In this document: positions 1 to 8,139 of the stretch, in pieces | Numbering within the stretch: position 1 is the stretch's first letter | How the letters are laid out: every line of letters starts with the position of its first letter | From: Russula earlei | Taxonomy: Eukaryota; Basidiomycota; Agaricomycetes; Russulales; Russulaceae | Assembly: GCA_025769875.1 (NCBI GenBank) | Contig: JAGFNK010000962.1 | Coordinates: 1-17,460 of the forward strand | DNA: 17,460 nt | Direction of reading: 5' to 3' | The notes under the pieces: model-generated | Databases searched by the model: none | What the model saw: the letters and a program-made list of their open reading frames with translations, nothing else | What the model was told of the DNA's origin: nothing | Position numbers and translations under genes: made by a program

Positions 1-2255
1 AGGAGCTCACGACACCCCACACCCCACAGCATAATGGTGTGGCCGAGCGCATGAATCAGACGCTCTTCGACAAGGTTCACGCGATGCTGACCGATGCTGA
101 CTTACCAGAATCATTCTGGTATGCCGCCCTCGAGTACGCGGCCCTCCTGCACAATGTCACACCCATGTGCGCCCTCAACAACTCCACCCCCAAGGAGGCC
201 TGGAGCGGGAACAAACCCGACATCTCCCGCCTTCGCATTTTCGGTTCCCGCGCGTTTGTCCACATCCCAGACAAGAAACGCACCAAATTGGCTGCTAAGT
301 CCTTAGTGTGCACTTTCCTTGGGTACTCACGAACTCGCAAGGCATACCACTTAATACATCGTCCCACGCGTCGCCTTCTGGAGTCCTGCGACGTCATTTT
401 TGATGAAGGGGGCCCACCAACTCAGTCCCAGTCCTTTGAACGTGTTATCATCCAACATGATGACGCAGGGATGGCGACAGTGTCCATAGACACGCCTCCT
501 CCTAAACAGTACCTGTCCGACTCTCAATCAGAGAGTGAAACAGAGATTGAAAACACACTCATCCCGCACCCATCTGCCCCGCCTGAACCAGCCAACATCC
601 GGCCTAAACGCACAGTCCGCGACGACGATCCTCGCTACACAGTTACTTCATATGGCTCACGAAAACGCAACATTGAATGTGTCAACATGGCCCAAACCAC
701 CATAACTGACGACCCACGCACTTACGTGCAAGCCATGGCCCAACCTGACACAGCTGAGTGGGAAGTCGCGTGCGAGGAAGAGCAGCGCTTGTTCGAGCGC
801 ATGGGCATGTACGAGGTCGCCCCGCGTCCCAAAGACCGCAAGGTCGTCGGGAGCAAATGGGTTTTTCGCATCAAGCGAGGACCTGATGGCTCCATACAGA
901 AATACAAAGCCCGCGTCGTGGTGCAGGGCTTCACGCAAATTGAGGGCATTGATTACGATGAGACCTTCGTGCCCGTTGCTAAGTTCGCCTCCTTGCGCGT
1001 GATACTGGCCCTCGCCGCCGAACGAAATCTAGAGGTCCACCAAATGGATGTAAAATCAGCATACCTCAATGGGGAACTCAAAGAGGAGATCTTCATGGAA
1101 CCTCCCCCCGGTTTTGACATTCCCCAAGGCATGGTATTGCATCTAATCAAAGCTCTCTATGGCACAAAGCAGGGTGGACACGTCTGGTACGAGGATATCC
1201 GTGGCAAGCTCAGTGCCATGGGTTACCAACACACCAACGCCGACCATGCTGTCTTCACCCGAACGCGCGATGGAGACATCTCCATCATTGCGCTATACGT
1301 TGATGATATCACTATGGTATCAAATTCTATTGAAACTATCAACCGAGACAAATCAGCCTTGAAACAACACTATGAGATGACTGATTTAGGTGAAATATCC
1401 TGGATCCTTGGCATGCACATCACTCGGGATTGCAATGCAGGCTGGATTGCCCTCTCTCAAGAAAAATACATAATTGAAACCCTGGAGAGGCATGGGAAAT
1501 CTAACGTGCACCCAATCAGCACACCGACCCTCGCAAATGAGCATCTCACTAAACTCACCTCCCCTGAAATTGATGTAAAGTCGTATCAGAGTGCCATCGG
1601 CGCACTGATGTACCCGATGCTCAGCACACGCCCTGACCTCGCATACATGGTCGCAGCCCTTGGGCGACATGCCATGAACCCAGGCCCCGAGCACCAACGC
1701 GCCCTCGATCGCACGTTCCGATACCTCTGAGCCACCAGTAGCAGCCAACTTGTTTTCAAACGCGGAACCCCTGGTGGTACTATACTGCATGGTTTTGCAG
1801 ATGCAGACTGGGCAAGCGATGTTAATGATTGCAAGTCCACGTCCAGCTTCGTGTTCATGCTTGGAGGGGGTGTGATCAGCTGGAGCTCCAAGAAACAGAC
1901 CTCTGTGGCCCTCTCAAGCACTGAGGCCGAATACATTGCTGCTGCCCATGCCACAAAGGAGCTAATCTGGCTCAGACATCTGTTAAGTGAGCTAGGAATA
2001 GACACTCACCCCCCAACCATTCTTCATGTGGACAACCAATCTGCAATCGCCATTGCGCGAAACCCCGAATTCCATGACCAGACCAAACACATTGAAGTCC
2101 CGCACCACTTCTTGTGACACAAAGTCGAGAGCGAGGAGATCTGCCTTCAGTACATTCCTACTGAGGACCAGGTTGCTGACATTTTGACCAAAGGCCTCGC
2201 ATGTGAGAAGCATGATAAGTTTTCTGATGAGATGGGATTGCACCGTGCAGGCTGA
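1..2255 (+). pseudogene. copia pol polyprotein (integrase end, RT, RNase H), partial, two nonsense codons
   Basis: One frame stays aligned from base 3 to the TGA at 2253-2255. It opens with the integrase signature PHTPQHNGVAER and the FGxRAxVHIP / FLGY / DVIFDE block of the copia integrase C-terminus (about 210-405). The reverse transcriptase follows: KWVFRIK near 855, the first catalytic Asp in QMDVKSAYLNG (Asp codon 1047-1049), and the catalytic YVDD at 1296-1307. RNase H has its acidic residues in DADW (1800-1802), STEAEY (1929-1931) and VDNQS (2031-2033), and ends with ADILTKGL. The frame is cut by TGA at 1728-1730 and 2115-2117. Both stops sit where copia proteins have Arg (after RYL and after HFL), so each is probably CGA changed to TGA. 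No frameshift is visible. The copy is therefore young but inactive. The protein begins upstream of the window; the first ATG here, at 51, is not its start. Confidence 0.93.
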
Positions 2256-2262
2256 GGGGGCG
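2254..2262 (+). promoter_or_regulatory. polypurine tract, plus-strand primer site of the copia element
   Basis: A GAGGGGG run directly overlaps the pol stop and lies two bases before the LTR start TGTTGG. This is the expected place and composition for the tract that primes plus-strand DNA synthesis. Confidence 0.75.
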
Positions 2263-2521
2263 TGTTGGAGTGCAGCCTCAGTGTCACAGTTTGGTCATAC
2301 ACTCACGTGGCGTGTGATGAACACACGGACATGTATATAGTTTGTTTTTCGTTTATTCCCCGTCCCTCAGTCTTCTACAATAAGACTGAGGTTAGTCACA
2401 CTCTCGTTACCTACGTACACAACTAATTACACTTTTTGTAGCACTCGTTATAGGTCAGGATACCCACTTAGTGTTGTCTTCTACAATAAGACTGAGCACT
2501 CGTTATAGATACCCTCCTACA
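2263..2521 (+). repeat. 3' LTR of the copia element (259 bp)
   Basis: It starts TGTTGGAG and ends CTCCTACA, an inverted terminal repeat matching at 7 of 8 bases. A TATATA box is at 2334-2339. Inside are two copies of one hairpin motif: a perfect 10-bp-arm hairpin (CCTCAGTCTT / AAGACTGAGG, 2365-2391) and a shorter one at 2476-2492 with the same 7-base loop CTACAAT. The phrase CACTCGTTATAG also occurs twice, which suggests an internal duplication. The same architecture appears in the solo LTR at 5371-5618 and in the reversed copy at 2748. Confidence 0.88.
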
Positions 2522-2747
2522 TCTGACACTGCAAGCCCATTGGCATAGCTTGAATTGTATGTGAACTAGGCCTGTCATTCAGGTTATCTCAACAACGAAT
2601 GAATACATGACTTGTCAGAGTAACATTGATATTACTAAAGCTGTGTCTTGTGTTGCAATGGCTTGGTTTGGTGCACACGCTACTAGGGAGGGTGCAGCAT
2701 GGGCACAACTCCACATGTACAGTGCAAGCCATGGCATCAGTGGTGCA

Positions 2748-2934
2748 TGTTGGAGCTGTAGAATTATAGCTCATTCTTGTGTGTAAAAGACTGTATTGGG
2801 TTAGTTAGCTAACCTGTAGAATTATAGCTATGTACAGTATTAGCTTTAAAGGAAGCTATAAAGGAATGTACTACTGACCTCAGTCTTGTGTGTAAAAGAC
2901 TGAGGGAAAACGAATGATATATATATATATATTT

Positions 2935-2935
<1 letters not shown>
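2748..2935 (-). repeat. reverse-oriented copia-type LTR fragment
   Basis: Read on the minus strand this is the 3' three-quarters of an LTR related to the solo LTR at 5371-5618. The plus strand starts TGTTGGAGCT (reverse of an AGCTCCAACA end), then carries the CAGTCTT/AAGACTG hairpin motif twice, the GGTTAG/CTAACC inverted repeat (2799-2814) and the CCTCAGTCTT hairpin (about 2880-2906). The 5' end of the LTR is missing: homology stops in the AT repeat before the T run. No target-site duplication was found. The gap 2522-2747 between the two LTRs shows nothing recognisable. Confidence 0.78.

Positions 2936-2968
<33 letters not shown>
2917..2968. repeat. (AT)n microsatellite followed by a 33-T homopolymer
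   Basis: An AT dinucleotide run at 2917-2932 is followed by an unbroken run of T at 2936-2968. It marks where the reversed LTR loses its 5' end. On the minus strand it would be a poly-A tract, but no element ending there could be recognised. The copy number in an assembly is likely unreliable. Confidence 0.85.
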
Positions 2969-2969
<1 letters not shown>

Positions 2970-3066
2970 GAAAGTGTTTATTCTGATAGTTGATGTACCA
3001 TAACTACCTGGAATAAGGGTTAGATAGCAGGAGAAAAGGGTTCAGCCCTATCTAATGCGCTGTAGC

Positions 3067-3196
3067 TAGTGCTGTCGCCGGCTCGGCTCGAAACCGTTTC
3101 GAGCCGAGCCGGAGCCGTTTCTGAGCCGAGGTAAGCCATTCAACGGCTCGCGGCTCGAAACCGCTCGAAACAGCGCGAGCCGTTTCGAGCCGTTTT
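3067..3196. repeat. GC-rich nested inverted repeats, hAT-like terminus at the left edge
   Basis: A perfect palindrome with 17-base arms around one base lies at 3078-3112, built from GGCTCG and CGAAAC words. Further GGCTCG/CGAGCC and CGGCTCGAAAC/GTTTCGAGCCG pairs continue to about 3193. The left edge reads TAGTGCTGTCG, which resembles hAT transposon ends. No matching right end (GACAGCACTA) was found in the following 1 kb, so this is at best one end of a small non-autonomous or broken element. The structure is seen directly; the hAT assignment is inference. Just to the left, 3022-3052 has a separate 8-base inverted repeat (TTAGATAG / CTATCTAA). Confidence 0.55.
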
Positions 3197-3199
3197 GAA

Positions 3200-3241
3200 G
3201 TGCCAGATTTGGATTTTGAGGTGCCAGATTTGGATATGGTT
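3200..3241 (+). repeat. two-copy 21-bp tandem duplication
   Basis: The unit starting GTGCCAGATTTGGAT is repeated at 3200-3220 and 3221-3241 with changes near its end. The period is a multiple of three and one frame reads PDLD twice, but no gene could be tied to it. Confidence 0.6.
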
Positions 3242-3324
3242 GCTCAATTTGGAGAGTTGTCTGCCACTCTGTCTATTCCTGGAATCTACTGCTCCTCGGC
3301 TCCCCAACGAGAAGCATTCTCAAA

Positions 3325-4130
3325 ATGGAAAGTAGATCCAAAAGTAGAAATGGCCCAAATGGGACGGCTCGAATTGGCTCCCTTCCCTTTCTGCCATCTT
3401 CATCAGTGGGTCCTGTACCTCGTCTTTGGATCTTCATATCCACCTTGATGCAAGTGCCACTCATGGGCCTCGGCAAGATCTGGTGCTCCTTCCCCAGCAG
3501 AGGCTGCACTGTCTCCTGCCCAAGCTGCCCGCGTCCCGTCAGAAAGCTCGGCGGCAAACTCGCTGTACACTACCATCTCAAAGATCTCAGGGTCGATCTC
3601 CCGCCGCCCATCAACGTTACAGGTTACCCCATCCCCCACCACTAGTCCAACGGTCGAAGCTTCTACCACCCAGACACCATTGGGCATAGAATGCCTGCGA
3701 GCACGAGTAAGGTGTGCAAAGTTATGCAGTGGTTCCGCTCGTGCTGCAAGGGCCACGGTCTCGACGACAATGGAGAAACATCTGTGCCACTGGGCAGGAA
3801 GCCATCCATATGCGATGCGTTCGTCGTCAGCGCGAACGATTCGTCTGCTTCTATCAACGCCATGAAGGTGTTCCCCACCGGAGTCACCTCCGAGGAGTAT
3901 ACCCTTGCCGTCCTGCATGGGTCCGCCGCACACACACCGCACTGCCAGTACTGGAGCGGAGGGAGCACCGGTTGTTCCCAGCCTTGCAGAGCTCGTGCAG
4001 CGGCACGTCGCGTGCACAGAGTCGAGGCTATGCATCATCCGGAGCAGCAGGAGCTCCTCCCCACTGTCTCACCCATCGCCTTCTTTCCCGCTGTCACCGC
4101 CGCCTCCACCTCTGCACCCTCAGCCTTCCA
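3325..4130 (+). pseudogene. decayed protein-coding remnant, possibly the linker/KA1 end of a Kin1/MARK-type kinase
   Basis: No open frame spans this stretch, but protein-like sequence switches between forward frames. About 3478-3690 gives an Ala/Ser/Pro-rich linker. About 3691-3930 gives a better-ordered piece containing KVCKVMQWFRS, LGRKPSICDAFVV and TSEEYTLAVLHG. About 3968-4110 gives SLAELVQRHV, followed by text that could be the start of a KA1 domain if small indels are allowed. A Ser/Thr kinase C-terminus of the Kin1/MARK family is my best guess from memory and is weak. No kinase catalytic motif (HRD, DFG) is present. The 211-codon minus-strand frame over 3403-4038 looks like an antisense shadow. 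It could also be unrelated low-complexity DNA. Confidence 0.3.
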
Positions 4131-4133
4131 CTA

Positions 4134-4780
4134 GGACAACAGCCACTACATCTTGGTTTCCACTTCCCCTGTCGTTGCAGCCCCAGTAATGCTCACAGCT
4201 ACCGTCCCTGTCTGTGCATCAGTCTCATTTCCACTTCATCTGTCGTCTCTACCCTGCTTACTGGTGCCTCTGGTTCGCCCTCAGTCTTTTCCGCTTCAGC
4301 CCTGTCCGTAGTAGTCTCAGCACCACCCACCATTGTAGCCCCAGTTGCCATCACCCCCGTTGTCTCAGCATCATCAGCCTAGTCTCACCAGTCGCCACTG
4401 TTGCAGCCTCAGTCTTTCCTCAGCATCGTCAGCCACCAAAATATCAGTTTTGTCCAACACCAGCATCACAGCACCATCGACACCTTTTGCCACCAGCATC
4501 GTCCAAAAAGACCAAGATGGCCCCGACTCGGATCGGCGTCCCGGAGCGCATGGCCACTCACGTCGACACACACACAACACACACACTCTCTCTCTTCTCC
4601 CTCTCGCATCGTCCCAGCCCCTCGCCAGACACAACCCCACAATGAAAAGTGGAATTTACCCCGAGCCACCGAGCTCCCTAACTCGTATCTTGCTCACCTC
4701 TAAGTCGGTCATGCATTTCAGCCCCGCTCCTGTGCCTCTGACTGTTCTCAATTTCATGTGACTGACTTGAACTCTTTGGC
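4134..4780. other. low-complexity pyrimidine-rich region, no gene seen
   Basis: This holds degenerate repeats of CAGTCTC, CAGCATC and CCACC words (4150-4500) that translate to Ser/Val/Ala/Pro-rich text in every forward frame. A CA/CT microsatellite-like stretch follows at about 4565-4605. Around 4600-4780 the sequence becomes more balanced but shows no supported coding. It may be promoter or 5' flank of the transcription-factor remnant that follows; this is not demonstrated. Confidence 0.5.
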
Positions 4781-6460
4781 GCTAGGAACCTGCTGGAGAT
4801 GTTGAACCGCACCCGGATGACTAATCTGCCTTAACCGACAAGTCAACTGCTACACAGCTTGGCAAGCTGTCAACGTTGAAAGAGGACTTGTGCCTTTTTT
4901 CTTCTTGTCGACTTTCTCCCTCCCTAGCTCACTAATGATTGGTATCTAGCATCAGTCTGTAAATCTCTCGAATGGTACAAGTCCTCTCCGAGCAACCACC
5001 CTGTGCGTTGCGTTATCCGCTCATCCCCATCCTCCCCTCCACTAGCATTTGTAAACTTGGCTGACTTGTCTGCGCTTATCAGTATGACGTGCACATAATC
5101 GCTTACATGTTGCTGTTCCGGATTGTCAACGAATTCCACCAAGGAGTTATCTCAGATCCCACCATACCCAATAGCTTGAATCGCTCAATTGACTTCCAGG
5201 CAGTGACGCTGGGAGTATGATTGGCTATTGACCGACTGTCGTCAGGAGTGGGCAGAGTGCTTCGAACAGGATTCGGACCACTCTGGTACATGGCACCCGT
5301 CATTTTGGCTATCTTGGACTCGTCTGACGTTGCCCCCGATCTTCTTACATTACAGACGCCGCCTGTGAGTTGTTGGAAACGCAGCCACCGCGTGGCAGAG
5401 AAACGGACCGAACGGACCGGACAGTTAGAACGCCCGTGTTGATACCATCCGTTCCTTTTTCCCTCAGTCTTTCATATACAAGACTGAGGTCAGTAGCACA
5501 CTCCTTTATCATTTACATATACTCATTATGTACATAGCCTTCGTCCAACAGGTTAGCTTACTAACCTAATATCAGTCTTTTATACACAAGACTGAGCTCT
5601 CATTCTATAGCTCCAACATGAGTTCCGCATCAAGCTTCTATTGTATGTCTCTCTGGTATTTGTTTTGCCAGATTCGCTGGCTCACCTGTGTTTCTTTCGC
5701 ATTACAGCTACACCAATTACGCGAGGCTCGTCATGTTCTCTTTCAAGTTCCAAAATGCGTTCCAACGGGGCCTTGAAGCCGATGATGAGGTCTTCCAAAG
5801 TGTGAGAGATTTCACATTATCGTGTATTGTTGGCATGACACCGGTATTCTTCAAGAGCCTGGAGAGCGCCAAGACTGTCGTCACGGTTCTCGTCGATTCC
5901 TTGGTCCCGACAGGTTACATACATTTTGCGCCAGATGGTGCGTGAAACTCTGGGCCACTTTGCTCTGAGCAAGACTAACATTATTTTGTATTTTCCGCGT
6001 TTGCCTCGGCGTTCGTGCTCAAGGTACGCTGTCCTGCTTTCTATCGCCCCATGGTCTTGGTCGGAATTTTGACTTGGATCTGCTATAGCTTCTATGGCCA
6101 GAATTCTCAAAGTTTATCACCCCGGGGCTTGAAACAGAGGTCTACCAAGTGATCAAACGCCTCATTGCCATGATCGGGTCTCCCCAAATTGCAATCGAAT
6201 CGATGGGCGCCACACACCAAAGTTGTACTCGTGCTTCCTGGCTTACTGGCGAAACATAAACGCGACGGCACGGCCCAAGGACGTATGCCTCAACAGGGAC
6301 CGCCACCACAGCAGATGCAGACCGGTTCGAATACTGCCAAGGTACCAGCAACCACCACAACCACCACAGCAACAGCAACAATGACTGCAGCAACCAGCCC
6401 CCCTGACGCAGAACACAACCTCGTCGTTACTATCCTTTACTGTTGTGGTTGTTTGCTTCT
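4781..6460 (+). pseudogene. fungal-specific (Zn2Cys6-type) transcription factor, C-terminal part, decayed, with introns
   Basis: Exon-like pieces follow one another with the character of the fungal transcription-factor middle-homology region. About 4835-4893 reads DKSTATQLGKLSTLKEDL. 4937-5095 continues in one frame and 5095-5364 in another (IVNEFHQGV, GPLWYMAPVILAIL), the latter broken by TGA at 5218-5220. 5709-5937 reads LVMFSFKFQNAFQRGLE, VGMTPVFFKSLESAK and PTGYIHFAPDG. 5997-6023 reads AFASAFVLK, joined across a 65-nt GT-AG intron (6024-6088) to LLWPEFSKFI (6089 on). The end reads HTPKLYS and LLAKHKRDG, then a Gln/Pro/Thr-rich tail. Frames step by -1 near 5092, 6200 and 6241. The zinc-cluster DNA-binding domain is not present. 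A solo LTR sits in the intron that begins at 5365. Family recognition is from memory of the domain; the specific factor is unknown. Decay and frameshifts argue for a pseudogene, subject to sequence accuracy. Confidence 0.6.
5371..5618 (+). repeat. solo LTR (248 bp) of a copia-type element with perfect 5-bp target duplication
   Basis: It begins TGTTGGAA and ends CTCCAACA, and is flanked on both sides by TGAGT (5366-5370 and 5619-5623). Internal hairpins CCTCAGTCTT/AAGACTGAGG (5462-5489) and CAGTCTT/AAGACTG (5573-5594), plus GGTTAG/CTAACC (5551-5566), match the arrangement of the LTRs at 2263 and 2748. No internal region remains, as expected after recombination between two LTRs. The insertion lies at the donor of a 90-nt intron of the transcription-factor remnant, and the duplicated bases are part of GTGAGT. 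Confidence 0.9.
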
Positions 6461-7059
6461 CGTCTCTGCATTGGCTTTCTGTGTTGTTGTAAGGCGACCT
6501 GGGAGCTTGGCCGTGGAACAGGCCAGTCTGACAAAGTGCCACCCACCGCGAGAAACCAGACAGCAGTCGAACGACAGGCACCCGCGCCCGCACGCAACAC
6601 TCCTTTCTCCCACCACCACGTCGCACACGCAAGCACACCACGCCCTCCGCCTCTCGCCTTCGACGCGCACACGCGAACGCCACCTTGTCCTCCGCTCCTC
6701 CGCCTTCGACGCACACACCTTGCCCGCCGCCTCTCGCCTTCGATGCACACACCCGCTCCTCCGCCTCCTCCGACGCTACCACCCGCGCGCACCCGCACGC
6801 TCGCCCGCCACTGCCTCATCAGGCAAAAGCCCCCAATGCTCGAGAGCCAGCCGACCACCCCTGTGCGGCATTTCGGCCACGCCGACTAGTGCCCACTCGT
6901 TGCTACGGCCCCCTACTATACCCTTTCAAAGCCTAGCTTCGTTACACCTGTCGCCTCAACGCCGCGATCACACACGTCCATACCCAATCCTCTCAGAATA
7001 CATCTACCCTTACAGTAATACCCGCCTCAGACTACGCTCGTTCCAGTATGATACCATTT
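6461..7059. repeat. low-complexity region with imperfect tandem repeats
   Basis: After the Thr-rich tail of the transcription-factor remnant the sequence becomes rich in CACAC, CCTCCG and CGCCTTCGA words. At about 6645-6760 a unit of roughly 35-45 bp containing CGCCTTCGACGCACACAC occurs three times with changes. Overlapping open frames on both strands (Pro/Arg/His-rich one way, Arg/Gly/Val-rich the other) follow from the composition and are not credible genes. 6840-7059 shows nothing recognisable. Confidence 0.5.
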
Positions 7060-7345
7060 AGTCCACCCCTTGGTCTCGATGTATATAACCCACTAGCTAC
7101 TCTGTAGTAGCATACACAACAACAACAAGAACAATTCAGATAACAATTTCCGACAATAGCAGCCCTTTGACCCCACTTCGACCGACTCGTGCGCGCGGCC
7201 GCCTCCCATCGAGAAAGACCTTCTTGGCTCATCCCTCTCACTCCCTTCTCACTCCCTCTCTCTCCCTCAACATCTAGTCTCACCGTCCCCTCGGGCGAAC
7301 ATCTTCCTCTCGCAGCACAGGCACGCACGCGTGTCGACTTACATT
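7060..7345 (+). promoter_or_regulatory. promoter-like region with TATA box and CT-rich tract, no gene attached
   Basis: TATATAA lies at 7082-7088, followed by a CAACAACAACAAGAACA stretch about 35 bases on and a long pyrimidine-rich tract (about 7225-7305), the usual dress of fungal core promoters. No plus-strand gene follows: 7346-7533 is AT-richer and has no open frame of note. It may be an orphan promoter fragment or an old LTR. Function is inferred from composition only. Confidence 0.3.
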
Positions 7346-7355
7346 GTAATCATCG

Positions 7356-7361
7356 TTTATT
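7356..7361 (-). terminator. possible polyadenylation signal (AATAAA on the minus strand)
   Basis: A perfect AATAAA on the minus strand lies about 175 bases beyond the last stop of the Gln/Pro-rich frame ending at 7534. Position and orientation fit a 3' UTR, but a hexamer alone is weak evidence. Confidence 0.35.
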
Positions 7362-7533
7362 GCTTTTTGTACATATACAAGGTATCGTCAATGAATCAAA
7401 TCCACATTTATAGATTTCTCTAAATGGGTTGTGTTATCTGGCTCAGCTATCACAGTCTTATGGATATCAGAGTAGTCCCTGTCCTCGCAATTACCGAACC
7501 CACTCCTACTACTATAACATCCCATGCCGACCT

Positions 7534-8139
7534 CTAAACGGATCCCTGGAGTAGTGCTGCAGTTGAGCCAGGGCCCATGCTTGCCCTCGGTTTGAAGTTA
7601 AGGTTCATTGGTGACAAATATGTTGTCGATGTTGTGTTCGGGGTCATTGGTATTCCCGGTTTCTACAGTGTTGCCACTTGTGGTGCAGATTGTAAGTCCG
7701 TAGATGGTGTCGACTGAGGGGTCGCAGACACGGTGGGCGTCGGTTGCGGCCTTGTATTGGAATTCGGCGCGGAGTCATGAGGCTGCGATGATCCCTGTGC
7801 CTGCCCCGACCCCAGAAATTTCTTCGCCTGCATCACTTTCATCACGAACTCACGACCCTTTTTGTACACGGCCATCTACTGAGCGAGCGTGATGTTGTAC
7901 TGTTTCGCCTCCTCGTTATGCCCGGCTTGTGCTGCCTCCATTTGCCTGTTCCGCATCTTGGTGATGCGTATCTCCACTTGCTTGAGTTTAGCCTGCAAAT
8001 CTGCAACATCAGTATTTGCCATTTGCCCTAGATTAAGGGGAAGCGAAGGAGGCTGAGATGTGGGTTGAGGTTGAGGTTGCATTGGCGGTTGTACTTGGGG
8101 CTGTGATGTAGTCAGTGGTTGACTTTGGGTGCCCGAGAA
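7534..8139 (-). pseudogene. C-terminal part of an unidentified Gln/Pro-rich protein with a coiled-coil segment
   Basis: One minus-strand frame runs from about 8139 to 7534 and is interrupted only by TAG codons at 7876-7878 and 7663-7665, ending in TAG at 7534-7536. It begins Gln/Pro-rich (SQPQVQPPMQPQPQPTSQPP). A charged stretch that looks like a coiled coil follows (VADLQAKLKQVEIRITKMRN and on, about 8010-7880), then a basic KKGREFVMKVMQAKK piece, then a Ser/Thr/Pro-rich tail. The style resembles chromatin or Mediator-type Gln-rich proteins, but I cannot name a family. Its upstream neighbour on the same strand is the NUP188 piece, beyond which more Pro/Gln-rich coding appears (10801-11190). 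Both may be parts of one gene. Confidence 0.45.

Larger units (their letters stand above)
1..2521 (+). mobile_element. Ty1/copia LTR retrotransposon, 3' portion
   Basis: The stretch runs in the order integrase C-terminal part, reverse transcriptase, RNase H, stop, purine-rich tract, LTR, which is the 3' half of a copia element. Integrase before reverse transcriptase separates copia from gypsy. The 5' LTR, gag, protease and most of integrase lie left of the window, so the target-site duplication cannot be checked; the 5 bases after the LTR are TCTGA. Two in-frame stops in pol mean this copy cannot make a full polyprotein unless they are read through. Confidence 0.95.

Noticed and set aside
3403..4038. 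211-codon open frame on the minus strand
   Set aside because: It overlaps forward text that reads more like protein (MQWFRS, AFVV, SLAELV), is rich in Arg/Gly/Ala as antisense frames of GC-rich DNA often are, and shows no motif.
5371..5550. Shorter solo LTR ending at TCCAACA (5550)
   Set aside because: It shows no target duplication (TGAGT against GGTTA) and the similarity to the reversed LTR continues past 5550. The end at 5618 gives a perfect duplication.
6189..7061. 290-codon plus-strand frame and several overlapping minus-strand frames
   Set aside because: Only its first part (to about 6460) matches the end of the transcription-factor remnant. The rest is Pro/Thr/His/Arg-rich translation of simple repeats, and similar frames exist on both strands.
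7534..8139. TAG used as a sense codon for Gln (altered genetic code)
   Set aside because: Other remnants in the window use TAG, TGA and TAA alike as breaks, and the gypsy and copia frames use ordinary stops. Mutation is the simpler reading.
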